Shown piece by piece: positions 22,573-34,510 of a DNA stretch of 64,000 nt. The DNA comes from Bryopsis sp. KO-2023 (taxonomy: Eukaryota > Chlorophyta > Ulvophyceae > Bryopsidales > Bryopsidaceae), in contig BSYQ01000011.1 of NCBI GenBank assembly GCA_030272585.1, positions 744,001 to 808,000 on the forward strand. Direction: 5' to 3'. The notes beneath the pieces were generated by a model. That model did not search any database. It saw only the letters and a program-made list of their open reading frames with translations, and was not told the DNA's origin. A program made the translations under genes and the position numbers. Each line of letters begins with the position of its first letter. Position 1 is the stretch's first letter.

Positions 22573-23013
22573 CTACACCTTTCGACGCTTGTTCCTGCCC
22601 TGGCTGGGCTCCGAGTTTTCTTCACCAGCAACGTAAACGACGGAAATGGTCCTTTTTTTTCGGAATCTCTGCAGCTCATCCTCGGAATACACCTTTCCTT
22701 TCTTCTCCCCTTTTGGATGCAAGGCGACGGGCACCGAAGCGTGGCCTGCGAAGCGCAAAGACGTCGGCTTTTTTTCAGTCGGCAGGCCATGGCCAGGGGA
22801 TTCTTTTTTTTCCTGGGTTCCCTTTTTGACGTTCGCTTCCGTCTTTACCGGAGTCGGAGCCGGCGTGGACGACCAAAGCGCGAAAAGTCCCGCCAAGCTC
22901 GTCGGCGGTGGCGGTGGCGGTGGCGGAGTCGCACTCGGTTCCTCTGGGATCGTCACCAGGCTCTGTTCGTATGTCTTGGTGCGGTACGTCAGGATTCTGT
23001 TTCTTCTCGGCAT
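22573..23013 (-). CDS. Small basic proline-rich protein, unknown
   Basis: Single exon, 146 residues, starting MPRRNRILTYRTKTYEQSL. I chose the ATG at 23013 because a TATATA box at 23142-23147 lies 130 bases upstream; an in-frame ATG at 23157 would sit before that box. The protein has a Pro8 run (about residues 30-40), a Thr/Pro/Lys middle, and a C-terminal half rich in Lys, Glu and Arg with two basic clusters (RFRKKR and NKRRKV at the end) that could act as nuclear localisation signals. It has no transmembrane helix or known domain. It could be a nuclear or chromatin-associated protein, which is inference from charge only. Confidence 0.6.
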   Translation of the reverse strand: MPRRNRILTYRTKTYEQSLVTIPEEPSATPPPPPPPPTSLAGLFALWSSTPAPTPVKTEANVKKGTQEKKESPGHGLPTEKKPTSLRFAGHASVPVALHPKGEKKGKVYSEDELQRFRKKRTISVVYVAGEENSEPSQGRNKRRKV

Positions 23014-23141
23014 GTTTCTCGCGGTGTTTCGGCAGGTTCGCAGTTTGGGTCGACGACGGAAAAGAAACGGCTCGAAAAAAACGAAAGAAAGGCTCGAAAG
23101 GTGTGTTCGCAGGTGTGGCACGCAACGAAAAACAAGGCGCC

Positions 23142-23147
23142 TATATA
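23142..23147 (-). promoter_or_regulatory. TATA box of the small proline-rich gene
   Basis: Minus-strand TATATA in the context GTGTATATAGG, 130 bases before the chosen ATG at 23013. This places the transcription start near 23110. Confidence 0.5.
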
Positions 23148-23948
23148 CACGTGACACGATTCAGAAATCTGTCGTACGACGCGGCGGCGAATTGACAGAA
23201 ACATCGAAATCGGGATGACGGACGTACGGACATGCATCAACACATCCGGAAATCCGCCAAATACAAGTGCTTTGTGTTTGAAAAAAAAAATGGGCATGCA
23301 AGAGTATTTCAGCATATTTTTTTTCCTGGCCATCACCTCTCAGCCACAACAACAACAAGTGGTGTTGGGAATTCCAGCCGCCACGACTTTTACTAAAGAA
23401 AAGAAAGTAACCAGCAGAATTTCCCAACACTGGGACTGGGCGGCGATCCATGCTTAAAACGACGCTGGAAAATAGCTAGCGAAAGAGCGTAAGAGCACAA
23501 GAGGAACACAGTGCAACCTGTCGAATCCACTGGTCGGATACGAGAGGCAGAAGGTGTCATTTGAGGTTGATACCGGAGGTGAGGATATGAGGTGGGGTGT
23601 GTTTTGCCGTTGGACGTTGAAAACTGAAGTTTTGTTTTACTGAAATTTGCAATAGCAATTGCTGCAGGCGATTGTTATTGGCAGTCGGTAGAGCGTCGTC
23701 GTGTCTACAACAGTTTAAACACAACTCTGCTCGCCGTGTGAGTTTTCTTCCTCATACCTTATCGGCGACGGTGTGACAAGAGGCGATCCTTGGGGGTTTT
23801 CAACGACGCCTTCCAACAGGTCCCATCATGCTCACGAACCAAGCTGGCGTTGTTTTTCTGAGATTTTGATTCTCGCAACGTTCCCAGAGTGTGTGAAGGG
23901 CTCCTCCGATCGATACGGGATCTACGCTCCACCAGATCAACGAAGAAA

Positions 23949-24085
23949 CGTCGGAAAAATGTCACGTGTTGAATCAACCATGTTGATTCAACACTCGTTG
24001 ATTTGACTATAATCAACCGTGTTGATTCAACTCGACGACGATTTCCGATGCTGTCGTGTTGATTCAACCGTGTTATCCAAGGACG
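23949..24085. repeat. Left inverted end with GTTGAATCAAC palindromes
   Basis: About six copies of GTTGAATCAAC or GTTGATTCAAC (some with one mismatch) in 120 bases, in both orientations. Confidence 0.8.
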
Positions 24086-26004
24086 GTTGATTTTCGTGGC
24101 TTTCAACACACATACGGCATTGCACGCCTCCACAAGAGCGCCAGCATGCGGATCTCCACGTGAACTTTTTTCTCTCTGAAGCTCGTGGGAAACGATAACA
24201 CCCAATCCACAAGGGCGCTCCGCAACTTGGCGTCTGGTGGAATCAGCTGGAGCATTCCGTGTATAAGCACCCTTGGGTGCGTCTGACCCCGCTGTGTCGG
24301 GTAATTTCAGCTTTTGCGTTGTCCGTTTTTTTTTCGGAGTTTACACGACGTGCGCCTGTTGAAATGTTCGTTGCTGAGTTTCGGAATGGTTCTTTTGTGG
24401 CGGTTTAGATCTGGCGGACCTCTCGTCTGGAATTATCAACCAGTTGTGGGTCCTCGTGGGGTCTGGCGTTTGGTCGAAAAGGGAAGAAGAAAACGGCTCG
24501 GTTTGGACGCACTCGAGGAGCTTCCGACAACCAGAGCAGATGTCGGGTGTACGGCCTTCTGCGGTCGTATCGCTGGCCACCGACGTCGGGACATGAACTT
24601 CGCAGAAACTAGTCGTTCACTTGACTTCTAGAAAGAAACCAAACCATCTGCCCCAGTTGGTGGGGATACCGGCATTCCAGTGCCTTTAGAAAAGAAAAAT
24701 TGCCAAAGTTGAACTGAAAAAAGCTAGTAAAGCAGATATTATTTGTGTTTCAAGAACTTTTTAACTACATAAACATATGTTTGTGATATCTGAATGATGG
24801 TTGGGTGCAATGTCGGTTCCAGGGTCTCATTGGACTGCTCTCTGCTAGAGTATGTCCCATTTTTGAAGCTTCATATGGCAGCGTCGTATGCTAGCAGCAT
24901 GCTGTCCGTTTGGTTGGCTCTCGATGAAGTCAAAGACCCTGTGAGTCCTTGCAATTCTTGAAAGTTTTCTCGGTGACAGGAAACCACTCGTGCTGAAAAC
25001 AGATTTTAGGGGTGCCTGTCCCTCCTCGACATTAATAGGGCCCCAAAGAAAAAAAAATAAAAAATTCGAAACAGTGTCAAGACTAGGCCAAGACTGTTGA
25101 TCTAGAGCTCTTTACACATGTGCCGTGGACTTCTGACCATGGTCCATAACTATTTGTGTCCCTTTTTGTGTTCAAAGCAAAATTTGGGGCAATTATTCGG
25201 TCTGCTTTTTTCCTGGACACCACAAGGATAATTGTCTCCGCTAAGAACTCCTCCCTGAGTCCTCCCTGAGTGTTGCTATCAGCAGGGTTAGCGTTAGGAT
25301 GATGGAGTTTTTTTCCCATGCTTTCCTGCATGAAAATACAACAGTTTTTGGTGGAAGCCCAGAAGCGAGGTTGGCTGATGGTTGGGGCAGGATCGTCCCC
25401 ATATGCTATCCTTGTGGTGAACTTAGACGGACGAAGCCTGTGGTTTTAATAGTTGGTGGGTGGAAATGCACATAAGAAAAGAATCTCCACACAAATGAGG
25501 CTTGATATCAGGATCTGTTTCAACAAATATCTTTCAGCATGAAAAAAGCGTTCCGAAGGGGAGCTCTAGTTTCCCTATGAAGGGGAAACATGGTGATTGG
25601 GATTCCTTTAGGTAAAGGATTGCAGTTGAATCCATTTTGTACACTCTCTTTCCGCTCTTTTTGTTTAGTCTTGTCATTTCCATTGGTGCTTCTGTGACTG
25701 AGGATGTGTGGCTGAGGATGCATGAAAGATTGTCAACTCACTGACTCCTTTATTGTGGGGAATGTGGGCTATGGTCTTAGAACAACCGTTCGACAAGGTG
25801 CGAAGCTTCCGTGACAATCGAAGGTATTGTGCTAGAAGCCAACAAAGAGTTTCAGACCATTGTCACCAGCAATGTCCCAAACAATACCCAAACAGGTTCT
25901 AATGAGAAGATTGATTTGAATGAATCCATGGTACACATTGTGTGGTGGGTTCGAATCCCACAATTCATGATGTACATTTAAAAATTAAATATGCTTTCAT
26001 TCAT

Positions 26005-26290
26005 CCCAGTTGATTCCTTGGTTGAATCAACACGATCGTCAACACATACCAGTTGAATCAACCCAGTTGATTCCTTGGTTGAATCAACACGATCGTCAAC
26101 ACATACCAGTTGAATCAACCCAGTTGCATCCTCAGTCGAATCAACACGATCGTCAACAAGTACCAGTTGAATCAACCCAGTTGCATCCTCAGTTGAATCA
26201 ACACGATCGTCAACACGTACCAGTTGAATCAACCCAGTTGCATCCCCAGTTGAAACAACACGATGGTCAACACGTCGTGTTGAATCAACA
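26005..26290. repeat. 57-bp tandem array within the fold-back element
   Basis: Five units starting CCCAGTTG at 26005, 26062, 26119, 26176 and 26233, exactly 57 bases apart. Each carries two GTTGAATCAAC words and one ACACGATCGTCAACAC palindrome-like word. Confidence 0.9.
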
Positions 26291-26377
26291 CGAGTTGAAT
26301 CAACAAGCGTGTTGACGATCGTGTTGTTTCAACACGGTTGATTCAACTCGTAATCAACACGTGACATTTTTCCGACG
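26290..26377. repeat. Right inverted end of the fold-back element
   Basis: It contains alternating GTTGAATCAAC/GTTGATTCAAC words and ends in CACGTGACATTTTTCCGACG, the complement of the left terminus. Confidence 0.85.
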
Positions 26378-26691
26378 AAGGTAATCGGTTTCAGCAACCG
26401 ACAGAGAGCGCGGGGAAAGAGGAGATTTGTAATGGGTTCACCCCAACGCTCGATATGATGCGAAATCAGAGACATGCCGATCCAGAAAAAATCAAAAAGA
26501 TTGTTTTGGTAGACTGTGTTGCCCCTATTATATGGTATGTGCGTTCACAAGAATAATGGAGGGACATCAGTTCATTTCCCAAATCAGCATGTTATCATGA
26601 GTTCCCTTTCAGCTTCTTGTCTTTTTTTTCTGTGTTTTGATGGATTTTCTTTTTGTGTGTCTGTGGTGTTTGTGTTTCGTTACCAGAGGAT

Positions 26692-29600
26692 ATGTCCAAG
26701 AGGCGATCAAGGGAAAATTTCCACTTCAGAAGCAGCGGGTGCTGGGTTGCGATATCTTTTATTGCCCTTGGAATTTCCTCTGTTTTGAGAGGGGTTTTCG
26801 TGCATCCCGAAATCGTATCGACAAGGTTGGCAGACCTGCTCGAATCATTTTTTTCACAACCTTTGTGTTAGTTTCTTTTTTCTGGCTTTTTTTGTCAAAT
26901 GTATTACTTCCTGTAGAACGTCCAAGATGCAAAATGACTAATATGGACCAAAATGACTAATATGGGTCCACCGCTCCACCATAAAAAACCACACTCCCCA
27001 CATGGCCGTGTTCGAATAACACTCGCGCTATTTCACTTTGCTTTTTTCATTTGTTTACTTTTATGTTTTCAATAAACCTTTCGAAATGGTGAGAACAGTC
27101 AGGAGTGTCCATCCACAGTCTGCTCATTTTATCAGCAAATCGAGCAAAATAAACAAAAGGAAACATGACTGCAACGCACTTATTATATCTGTAGTGGTTT
27201 GATGCTTAATGAGGGTCCAGTGGATTTCCCATGTTAAAAAAGAGAAGTGGAGCAAGTTTCTGATATGTGTCGATGCTGCTCAGGCCTGTCGAAATGGTTT
27301 TGCATGAAGTCAGACCTGAGTATCAGCCACCTCCCTTTGATGACTTTCCAGAAAATCAACTTGAGACTCTGACCGATGCCAGTGTTGCTCCAAACGAAGA
27401 TGGGATATCAGTCAGACCTGGAAACGATGTTCCACATGAATGGCGTTCGGCGGAAGGCCCGAAATCTGAGGTAAATGTCGGGGGAAAGGAGATCGTTGAA
27501 GTGCTACCCACGGTGGAGCCAATCGCTGATTTGGGACTTGAACAATGGCTTCGAAAGAGTGCTGTTCAGGGCTCTACTGACCTAGATGAGTTAAATCCAG
27601 AAGAAACCAAAAAGGAGGAGAAAACTGAAGGTGGAAAACGGAACGCTTCTCAAGGAAATGATGAAATGGGTTATAACAAAAGTTCGATTAAAAAATACAA
27701 TGAAGATCAAAGCCAAGCCAGGGCTGAAAAACCGGCCGAAGGTTTTGCATCTCCAGTGGATGAATCTGATTTCGTCAATTTTGGACAAGAGGAAAATGAG
27801 GAGGGAGGAGTGGTTGCTGGTGTGAATGGGGCTAGGAAATCGGGGGGGAAAATGGAAGAGAAAAGAAGTGGGGTGGAGGAAATAGATCCAAGTGATTCTG
27901 AAGGAGGAAAGGCTGAAAAGGTTGAGTTTTCTTTCCAAGTGCCAGCCAACCGATGTAACTCGTAAGTGTTGACGATTTTTTCCTTTTTTTTTCTGGATTT
28001 CGAAAAATACAAAAAAAGATTCTCGAGAAGAGTCGAACTTGGCAGTCGGGTGGTTGGAAAATTTTGCTGATGTGCTGGACCATCCAGTGATTTCTGAGGA
28101 AAAGGCACAGTAGATTTTGTTGATATTGGTTCAAAATTCGCTCAGTTTTCAACAATAGAAAAAGAAAAAAAGAAAAAACGTATTCGTTTGAATTTTCTGT
28201 TTGTTAGAAATACTCCATAGAGCCCACCCACCACGTAAATGTTTATTTGCTTGTTTTCTTATTTATGTATTTCTTACTTATTCACTCATTTTTTTTTCAA
28301 TCTGGTGGTTTGATTATTTTTGCCAGATTGATTCCCTCCCAAGAGTGCTGCCCAAACATCACATTTTCCGAGGATCATTATCGACCTTCTGATGGATCCA
28401 ATTTATTGATCGGTTTGGGGGCCATAAAAAGCGGAATCGGATTTCTTTTCGAAGTGTTGAGTAGGCACCCCAATGCAAAGACACCAGCAGTACGTCATTT
28501 GCAATTTTTTGACCATTTTAAAATAGGCGCCAGAAAAGCTTACTTTGCCAAATGGCAAGGAAAGGAGGAGGATTTCATGGATGATTTGCTGCTGGAGTTT
28601 TCAACATCCACATTGACGGTGAGCGGGATTTTTCAAAAATATTAATTTTTGAAAAAATTTATGTACCCCTGATTTTTTTTTTTCGATTTTATATTTCGAA
28701 ATCAAGATCAAAATTTTTTGGGAAAAAAAATCTGGAAATTTTGTGGACAGAAATTGGAATTGAGCCAGATCCCCCCCCCCCCAAAAAAAAAGCACAAAAA
28801 TTAAGGGAAAAAAATAAAAATGAAAAATAAGGAAGAGGAGGAGAAAAAAATCGTATCCCCACTTTTGCATTTCATTAATCAATCAACCACAATCCAGTTC
28901 CAAACACTTTTTTTTGTGGTGTTATATTTGGGGGGTGTTGAATTTTAATTCTTTTTTTGTAATTTGTTTCAATGAATAGAGTCCATGGGCCCCCTGCTAC
29001 CTACGTCATTGGTTTCCGAGTGCAAAATTTTTCGTGGTTTTGAGAAATCCAGTCGATCGAGCTATATCCCACATCAGAAGGGATCGATCTTTTATCAACG
29101 ATGCTTGCAGAACCTCTCAATGGAATTTGAGGAGCTGCTGTGATTTCCTCCCATCGCTCAAGGAAGTCAACGGCCAATTCATCGATTCCTTCAAAAAGGC
29201 AAAAGCCAGTGGATGTGTTTTCAACGATGGTGCGCTAAAAGTGACAAAAAAACAGAAGTCCTATTTGATTTTTTCTAGGAAATTAAAAAAAAAAATGATA
29301 TATGTATATAACTTGCATCATTGGTGTTGAAAGGAAACATACATATATTTTTTGAGTAACACTTTTTTTTTCTTTTTTTTTTAACGATGTCGCAATTATA
29401 TGTGGTTTGATTGTGTTTGTTTCATGATGGAAGAACTCTGATGTTGATTAAGAGGTTTTCTTTCTTGGATTTCTGATTTTCGAGGTGTTGAATTTTACCT
29501 TGAAAGTTATTGAACAATGTATAACACCATGCAATGATGTTGCTTAAAGAAAGAGGGGAATGCACACATTCCAAAACGGCTTAAATTCACCTGCAAAATA

Positions 29601-30964
29601 TTACCACAGCATATATATATATTGTTTTCTTCTTGTGGTGTGCATTGAGCTGTTTTATTCTAAAAAACTCAAAAGAAAAAAAAGGAAGAGGACACCCTCT
29701 GCTCATCCCCCCCCCCAAAAAAAAAAAAATTGGCACAGATTTTTTCGAATCCTAGTTCTTTCTTTATTTGTTTTTTTTTTGTGTGGACTAGGAATCGATT
29801 CCAAAACTTGGCCCGATTGCATTTTCGATTATGTAACCAGTGAAATTGCTTTTCGAAGGATGAGGTCCTCGGATGTTCGGTACGTCAGTCGATTGACCTC
29901 TTTCTTAACGCAAGGATTTTACGCAGCTCAATTGGCATGGTGGTTTGAGTTTTTTCCACCATCCCAGTTCGTATTTGTGAATGCGGAAGACCTCTTTGAA
30001 GTGAGTCAATTAATGGAGGGAAAAAAACAAACAAAAAAACTACTGTATATAAAAATGAAAAAGATTGAAACAAAAATCAAAAGGTTGCGAATATTTATAT
30101 ACAGGTTTTTTTTTCTTCCTTTTTTTCATATGTGCAGAAACATCAATGCAAGGTGCAGATATTTTTATAAAAAATTTTGAGGGGTAGTGCATGCATTCAT
30201 GACACGCAGATGATTTTTTTTTTCCGTTGAAATGGGAAGAAATATAAAATCGCATAGACATAATCCAGCCCCAGATAAAATTAAGGATGAAAACTGTGTG
30301 TGTGTGTTGCTTCTATTTATTTTTTTTGTCCTTTTTTTCTTCAACTGTATCAAAACTTGTCTTCCATTTTTGACAGTTTTCTTTTTTGGGGGTTTCGCCC
30401 AGGACCCCATCAAGCAAGCAAACCGTGTCTTAGATTTTGCCAATGTCGATGGAAAATTTGGAGAAGATACAGAAGATTCCCCTTTGGTGCTGGAAAAAAT
30501 CAAGCAGCCATACACCGAAGAGGAGGATAATTTTTTTGAGCCAAATCTCGACAAATTCATTGAAGATTTGAAGGCTGTTTACAAAGCAGCAAATCAGGAA
30601 CTTGATAGGTGAGAAAAAAAAGGAAAAATATTTTTGCGGAGGAAGGGGAGGGGGGGGGGGGGTGAGCTCGCAGTTGTCTTTTTCTTTTTTTATTGCATGC
30701 TTTGGTTATGTATGATCATAAATTCCGCAAAAAAATAAATAGAACTTTTTTTAAAGGGATTTTTCCCTCTTTTTTTTGTTATTATTTGGTGATAAATTTA
30801 AAGAGTTTTTTGGTTGCTCAGGTTTTCGCGATTTACTCAGAAGTCATAACATTAAGATATGTTAATGCATATTTTTACTTTTTAAAACAATAATTTATTG
30901 TGTATTTTCATCGCCCAGCAGTGAAAGCGAATACGAGGATATCGATTGTTGGCATATGTTTTAG
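26692..30964 (+). CDS. Type II membrane sulfotransferase (PAPS-dependent, Golgi type)
   Basis: Seven exons join in phase: 26692-26825, 27284-27961, 28327-28618, 28980-29229, 29792-30000, 30403-30608 and 30919-30964, giving 604 residues. The N-terminus MSKRRSRENF is basic and followed by one hydrophobic helix (about 17-36), a signal anchor placing the rest in the Golgi lumen. Exon 2 is a long, highly acidic, low-complexity stem of about 225 residues. The catalytic domain follows. LIGLGAIKSGIGFLFEVLSRHP (about 297-318) corresponds to the 5'-phosphosulfate loop, with Lys305. FFVVLRNPVDRAISHIRR (about 385-402) is the 3'-phosphate loop with Arg and Ser. It should move sulfate from PAPS to a glycan; the acceptor is unknown. 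The fold resembles the heparan sulfate and NDST group. Start choice: first in-frame ATG after a CAG acceptor, suggesting a 5' UTR intron. Confidence 0.85.
28771..28791. repeat. C12-A9 homopolymer junction
   Basis: Poly-C passes directly into poly-A inside a sulfotransferase intron. It is one of the recurrent junctions listed in the findings. Confidence 0.8.
29707..29729. repeat. C10-A13 homopolymer junction
   Basis: Same junction type, same orientation, in the next intron of the sulfotransferase gene. Confidence 0.8.
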
Positions 30965-31983
30965 CTTCATCCAGAAAAAAAAAATCTGTTGTATTGAGCA
31001 TAAAATATATAAATATATATATTTCTTGTTATTTCTTGTAACTCTGCCATGAGGTTATTACTTGGAAATTTTTTCAGGTTTCAATTTTTCTCATTTTGTT
31101 CTTTTTTTTATGTTTTTTGAAACAAAAAAGGTTCTTCTCAGAAAGCGGGATTCCATTCAGAAGCTTTCGAGAAGATGAGATCCAAAAAACCAATGCCAAC
31201 GCTCCAAGAAATTTTACCAAATTATTGGAGGGAATTGTGTGCATATAAGCGTTATGCTCTGTTGGAAAAATCTTAGCTCCTGACCCCCTCTTCCATGGTT
31301 GGGATCCCACAGTTTTCTGGCTTTTTTTCCCTTTTCTGGTGATCTTTAAATAACGTGGGCAGTATTGATTCGGTTTTTTTTCATTCATTTTTTCCTCAAA
31401 AAACAACAGATTATGGGTGTTCAATTTGACACAAAGAAAAGGTACCAACAAATCCTTGATTTCGACCCAATGTAATTCCTTCTGTTGTTGCTTTGCTCCC
31501 GTAAAGAATCTCACAGCAATAACTCTGATATCTGCATCTGGTCAGGGGATCCCCTGATCCTCCTGATCCTCAAGATCCCAAGTTGAAAGCAAATGGCCAA
31601 TGATGCATGCAGTTCCCACCACCACGCAAGCAAACCAAATCACATGTGGAGATGCAAAATAGAGCAATGTTAATTTACACCACCACACCGACCAAAACCA
31701 ACGAACTGTCGTCCAGCACGCCAGCCACCCAACCAAAAGTATATATGCTATATCATACATATATTACAAGACATGCCAGGCCAGAGCCTGCAGCATCGGG
31801 GGTACATGTATCCAGTTGTGCAACGAACTTCAAGGCATTTCACAGAATTCGAACAGGAGAGGGATTCGAGCTGGCGGAAACGCACATCCACCAAGATCGG
31901 AATCCTCACAAGAGATCGGATAAAAGACGTGACGTGGTGGGATACGAACCTTTCAGTCATACGGGGCCAGATTCTCGTGTGAA
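30965..31983. other. Spacer downstream of the sulfotransferase
   Basis: AT-rich sequence with a GGGATACGAACC word at 31939-31950 that is the complement of an RNA polymerase III B box. I see no gene. Confidence 0.4.
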
Positions 31984-34510
31984 TTGCGAACCTGGAGGTG
32001 CAATCTCTCGTCACAGACGACCCCTCTGCAAGAAACTCCACATCGATTTTCACACGCTGGCGTACCCAACCTCCTCCCTCCCGTTGCCGTCGATCCAGGG
32101 CTGCATGCGAAAGATATGAGGGTGGCGTGTAACCACAAACTAGACGGTGGATGTCTCGCGACGATTGGGAAGAGAGCGCGCGTTTCTCGACAGATTCGGA
32201 CACCTCCCTCGTCGAGTGCTAAAGAAAATATCTCGCTGAAGCCTGGAAAGGTTCGTTTTCCCCCCGGGCTGCGGGTTGAAAATAACGGACACAGAAAAGC
32301 TTGATTCTGTTTTGCAGAACATTTGCAGGAGGATTTCGCTGAGGCAGCATTTTTGTTCCCCTTTTTGCTGATGTTATGCACCAGATGGATGCAGCCTGAA
32401 TTAAAATTTAATATCCTGATTGTAATTTTGTGTGATGCTTCATTTCTTGCATGGTCCTTTTCAGCAATATTCCAATACTGAGAATCCTTCCTCCTCCTCC
32501 CCCCCCCCCCCAAAAGAAAAAAAAAAGTTGAATGAATAAAACGAAACACAATAATATATTCATGCACTCGTTTGCGGAGTGAGCTGGATTGAAAATCAGT
32601 TGAATAAAGAAAATACCAAATCTTCCTTTGCTTTGGGGATTTTTTTTCAGAGCGAACCAAAAGCTTCTTTGAACCCCCCCCCCCCCACCCCAATTTTCAA
32701 AAAAAACAATTTGTATTTTTTAAATACTTTTGAAACCTTCAGTTATTGTTTTTTTTTTCTAACCCCTGTGCTGTCCCTTTTTCAGCACAGAGCCCCGGCC
32801 CGACGGCCCTCTTTGATTGCATATTCCAATCAAGATGCCCTGACCACCATCCCTAGGCAACACCGCGTGACCTCGGATGACGAAATCGTGGAACTGTACA
32901 AAGACATCGGCCAAATGGCCCAATCTCGCCGAAGCCAAGGCTTGCCGATCGATTCCGAAGAAATGTCCATGTGGGAGGAATGCAGACTGTGTGCAATGGA
33001 CGATATCGACGCCACCACACCCTTCAGGATTTCGAATATCGTCTACAGGTGTCGCAAGGGCCAATATTACGACATTGAGCTGTTCGATGCCCTGTTTCGG
33101 AAAGCCAGGACTGACCCTGAGTTCATGGGAAAGTTCCACCCGATCGGTGTGAGCATGTCCATTCAGTCGATGGGGACCATGGCCAAGTATGCGAGAATGG
33201 ATGGCAACCGAAGGGCCCTTCGATTCTTCGAAACCAGCGGTGCAGATTTCGTCGTGGATTTGATGAGGGCATCCGTAGAAGATGGGCTCTTGAAAAAACG
33301 CGATTTTGGGACGAAGGAGCTGTCGAATGCCCTCCACGGACTGGGGCTGTACGTAAAAGCGATGCCTTTGGACAAAGCGGTGGTACACTCTTTCGTGCAG
33401 GCGGCCTGTTCGGAGTTCTTGGTTAAAGGAGGCACCGACATTCACCCCCTAGATTTCAACAGTCTTTTGCTCGGATGCGCCAAGTGCAAGTTTGCGGAGC
33501 GGGATTCCATCGAGCCGATCGCAGCTATGTTGGAGAGGAGGCTGAAAAAGGGGTCCATCACTCTCACCGCCAGGGATTTATCGATCCTCATATGGTCCCT
33601 GGGAAAATTGAAGTACTCCAACGTGCGGCTGATGAACAAATTGAGCAAGATGGCTTTGAAGCAGAAATTCGGTCCGAGAGGGATCGCCATGATCAGTTAT
33701 GGGTGCGCAGCGATAGGTTACAAAAACCCTCCACTTCTGCTGGTGCTGGCAAAGCAGCTGTCGGACCCCAACGAACTGAAGAAATTCAACGAGCAGGAAT
33801 TGGCCAGTACAGTGTATTCGCTTTTCGGGTTGTTGAGATACTCCAACCCACAGCTCGTGTCGGCGGTTGGATCGGAAATCGTCAAGGAAAAGCGCCTGAA
33901 GAAATTCTCTGAGCAGGGCTTGTGCACCATCGTGTATGGCCTTCGGGTGGCTAGGTTCAAAGACATCGATGTTTTGAAACCGTTGGCAAATGAAGTCAAA
34001 CAGCCGCACCGACTTGAAAAACTCCAAACTGCGACCATGGGTAACCTTGTTCTTGGATTCGCCATGGTGGATTACCCTGACGCGTTGTTTTTCGATGCAT
34101 TGGGGGAGGAGGCCATCAAACCCCACAGACTTGCAGAATATCCTAAGGAAACGCTGGCGACGATGCTGTTCGGGTTCAAGTGGGTGGGGCGTTGTAAGAA
34201 AGAGGTGCTGGCTGCCCTGGCTTGCGGGGTTGCCCGGGGGGATAGGCTCCGAGAATTCACGTCACCAGCGTTGGCAGGTGTGGTGGATTCTTTGGGGTTT
34301 CTGGGATTGGAGGATGAACACGTTTGGGATGCCATGCAGGCAGAAGTGCTGAGGGAAGAAAGGTTGCTGGAATTCTCTCAGGACTGCTTGATGAAACTGT
34401 GGAAAGGCATCCCCAGGAAAGATCGGTATCAAAAAGTGGTGCATGTTTTAGAGGAGCAAATTTCTAACACAGAGTTCAGCGAAAAAAAGAAAAAAAAGAG
34501 AAAAAAATGA
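31984..34510 (+). CDS. OPR/FAST-like helical-repeat protein, probably organellar RNA factor
   Basis: The main exon 32786-34510 (574 codons plus stop) is well supported. Its acceptor is a pyrimidine tract ending TTTTTCAG. A first exon, 31984-32250, ending AAG before GTTCG, joins in phase; its start could also be the ATG at 32116, and it is Arg/Ser/Thr-rich like a targeting peptide. The body carries at least eight helix pairs spaced 37-38 residues, each with a LAxxxYGLGxLxYxDxxLL-like core followed by EELKKFNEQELASTV-type joints. This pattern belongs to the OPR / heptatricopeptide / FAST superfamily, whose members bind and mature plastid or mitochondrial RNAs. No C-terminal RAP or endonuclease domain is visible. 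The tail ends in a Lys-rich run (KKKKKRKK). The RNA target is unknown. The repeat class is certain, the exact subfamily is not. Confidence 0.75.

Larger units (their letters stand above)
23949..26377. mobile_element. Fold-back / inverted-terminal-repeat element, non-autonomous
   Basis: The left end CGTCGGAAAAATGTCACGTG at 23949 recurs as its exact reverse complement ending at 26377; the perfect match extends to 24 bases. Both ends continue into clusters of the 11-mer GTTGAATCAAC and its complement GTTGATTCAAC, so each end can fold on itself and the ends can pair with each other. The right cluster includes a 57-bp tandem array. The 1.9-kb interior has no transposase or other convincing gene. 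No clear target duplication flanks it (left ...GAAGAAA, right AAGGTAA...). It resembles fold-back DNA transposons or large MITEs moved in trans, but the family is unknown to me. Confidence 0.7.

Noticed and set aside
23665-23700. tRNA gene suggested by GGCAGTCGGTAGAGCG
   Set aside because: The D-arm-like word has no matching anticodon stem, T arm or acceptor pairing downstream. At most it is a tRNA relic.
25921-25975. tRNA gene at the perfect T-arm GTGGGTTCGAATCCCAC
   Set aside because: No upstream D arm or acceptor stem pairs with it. Treated as a SINE-like B box.
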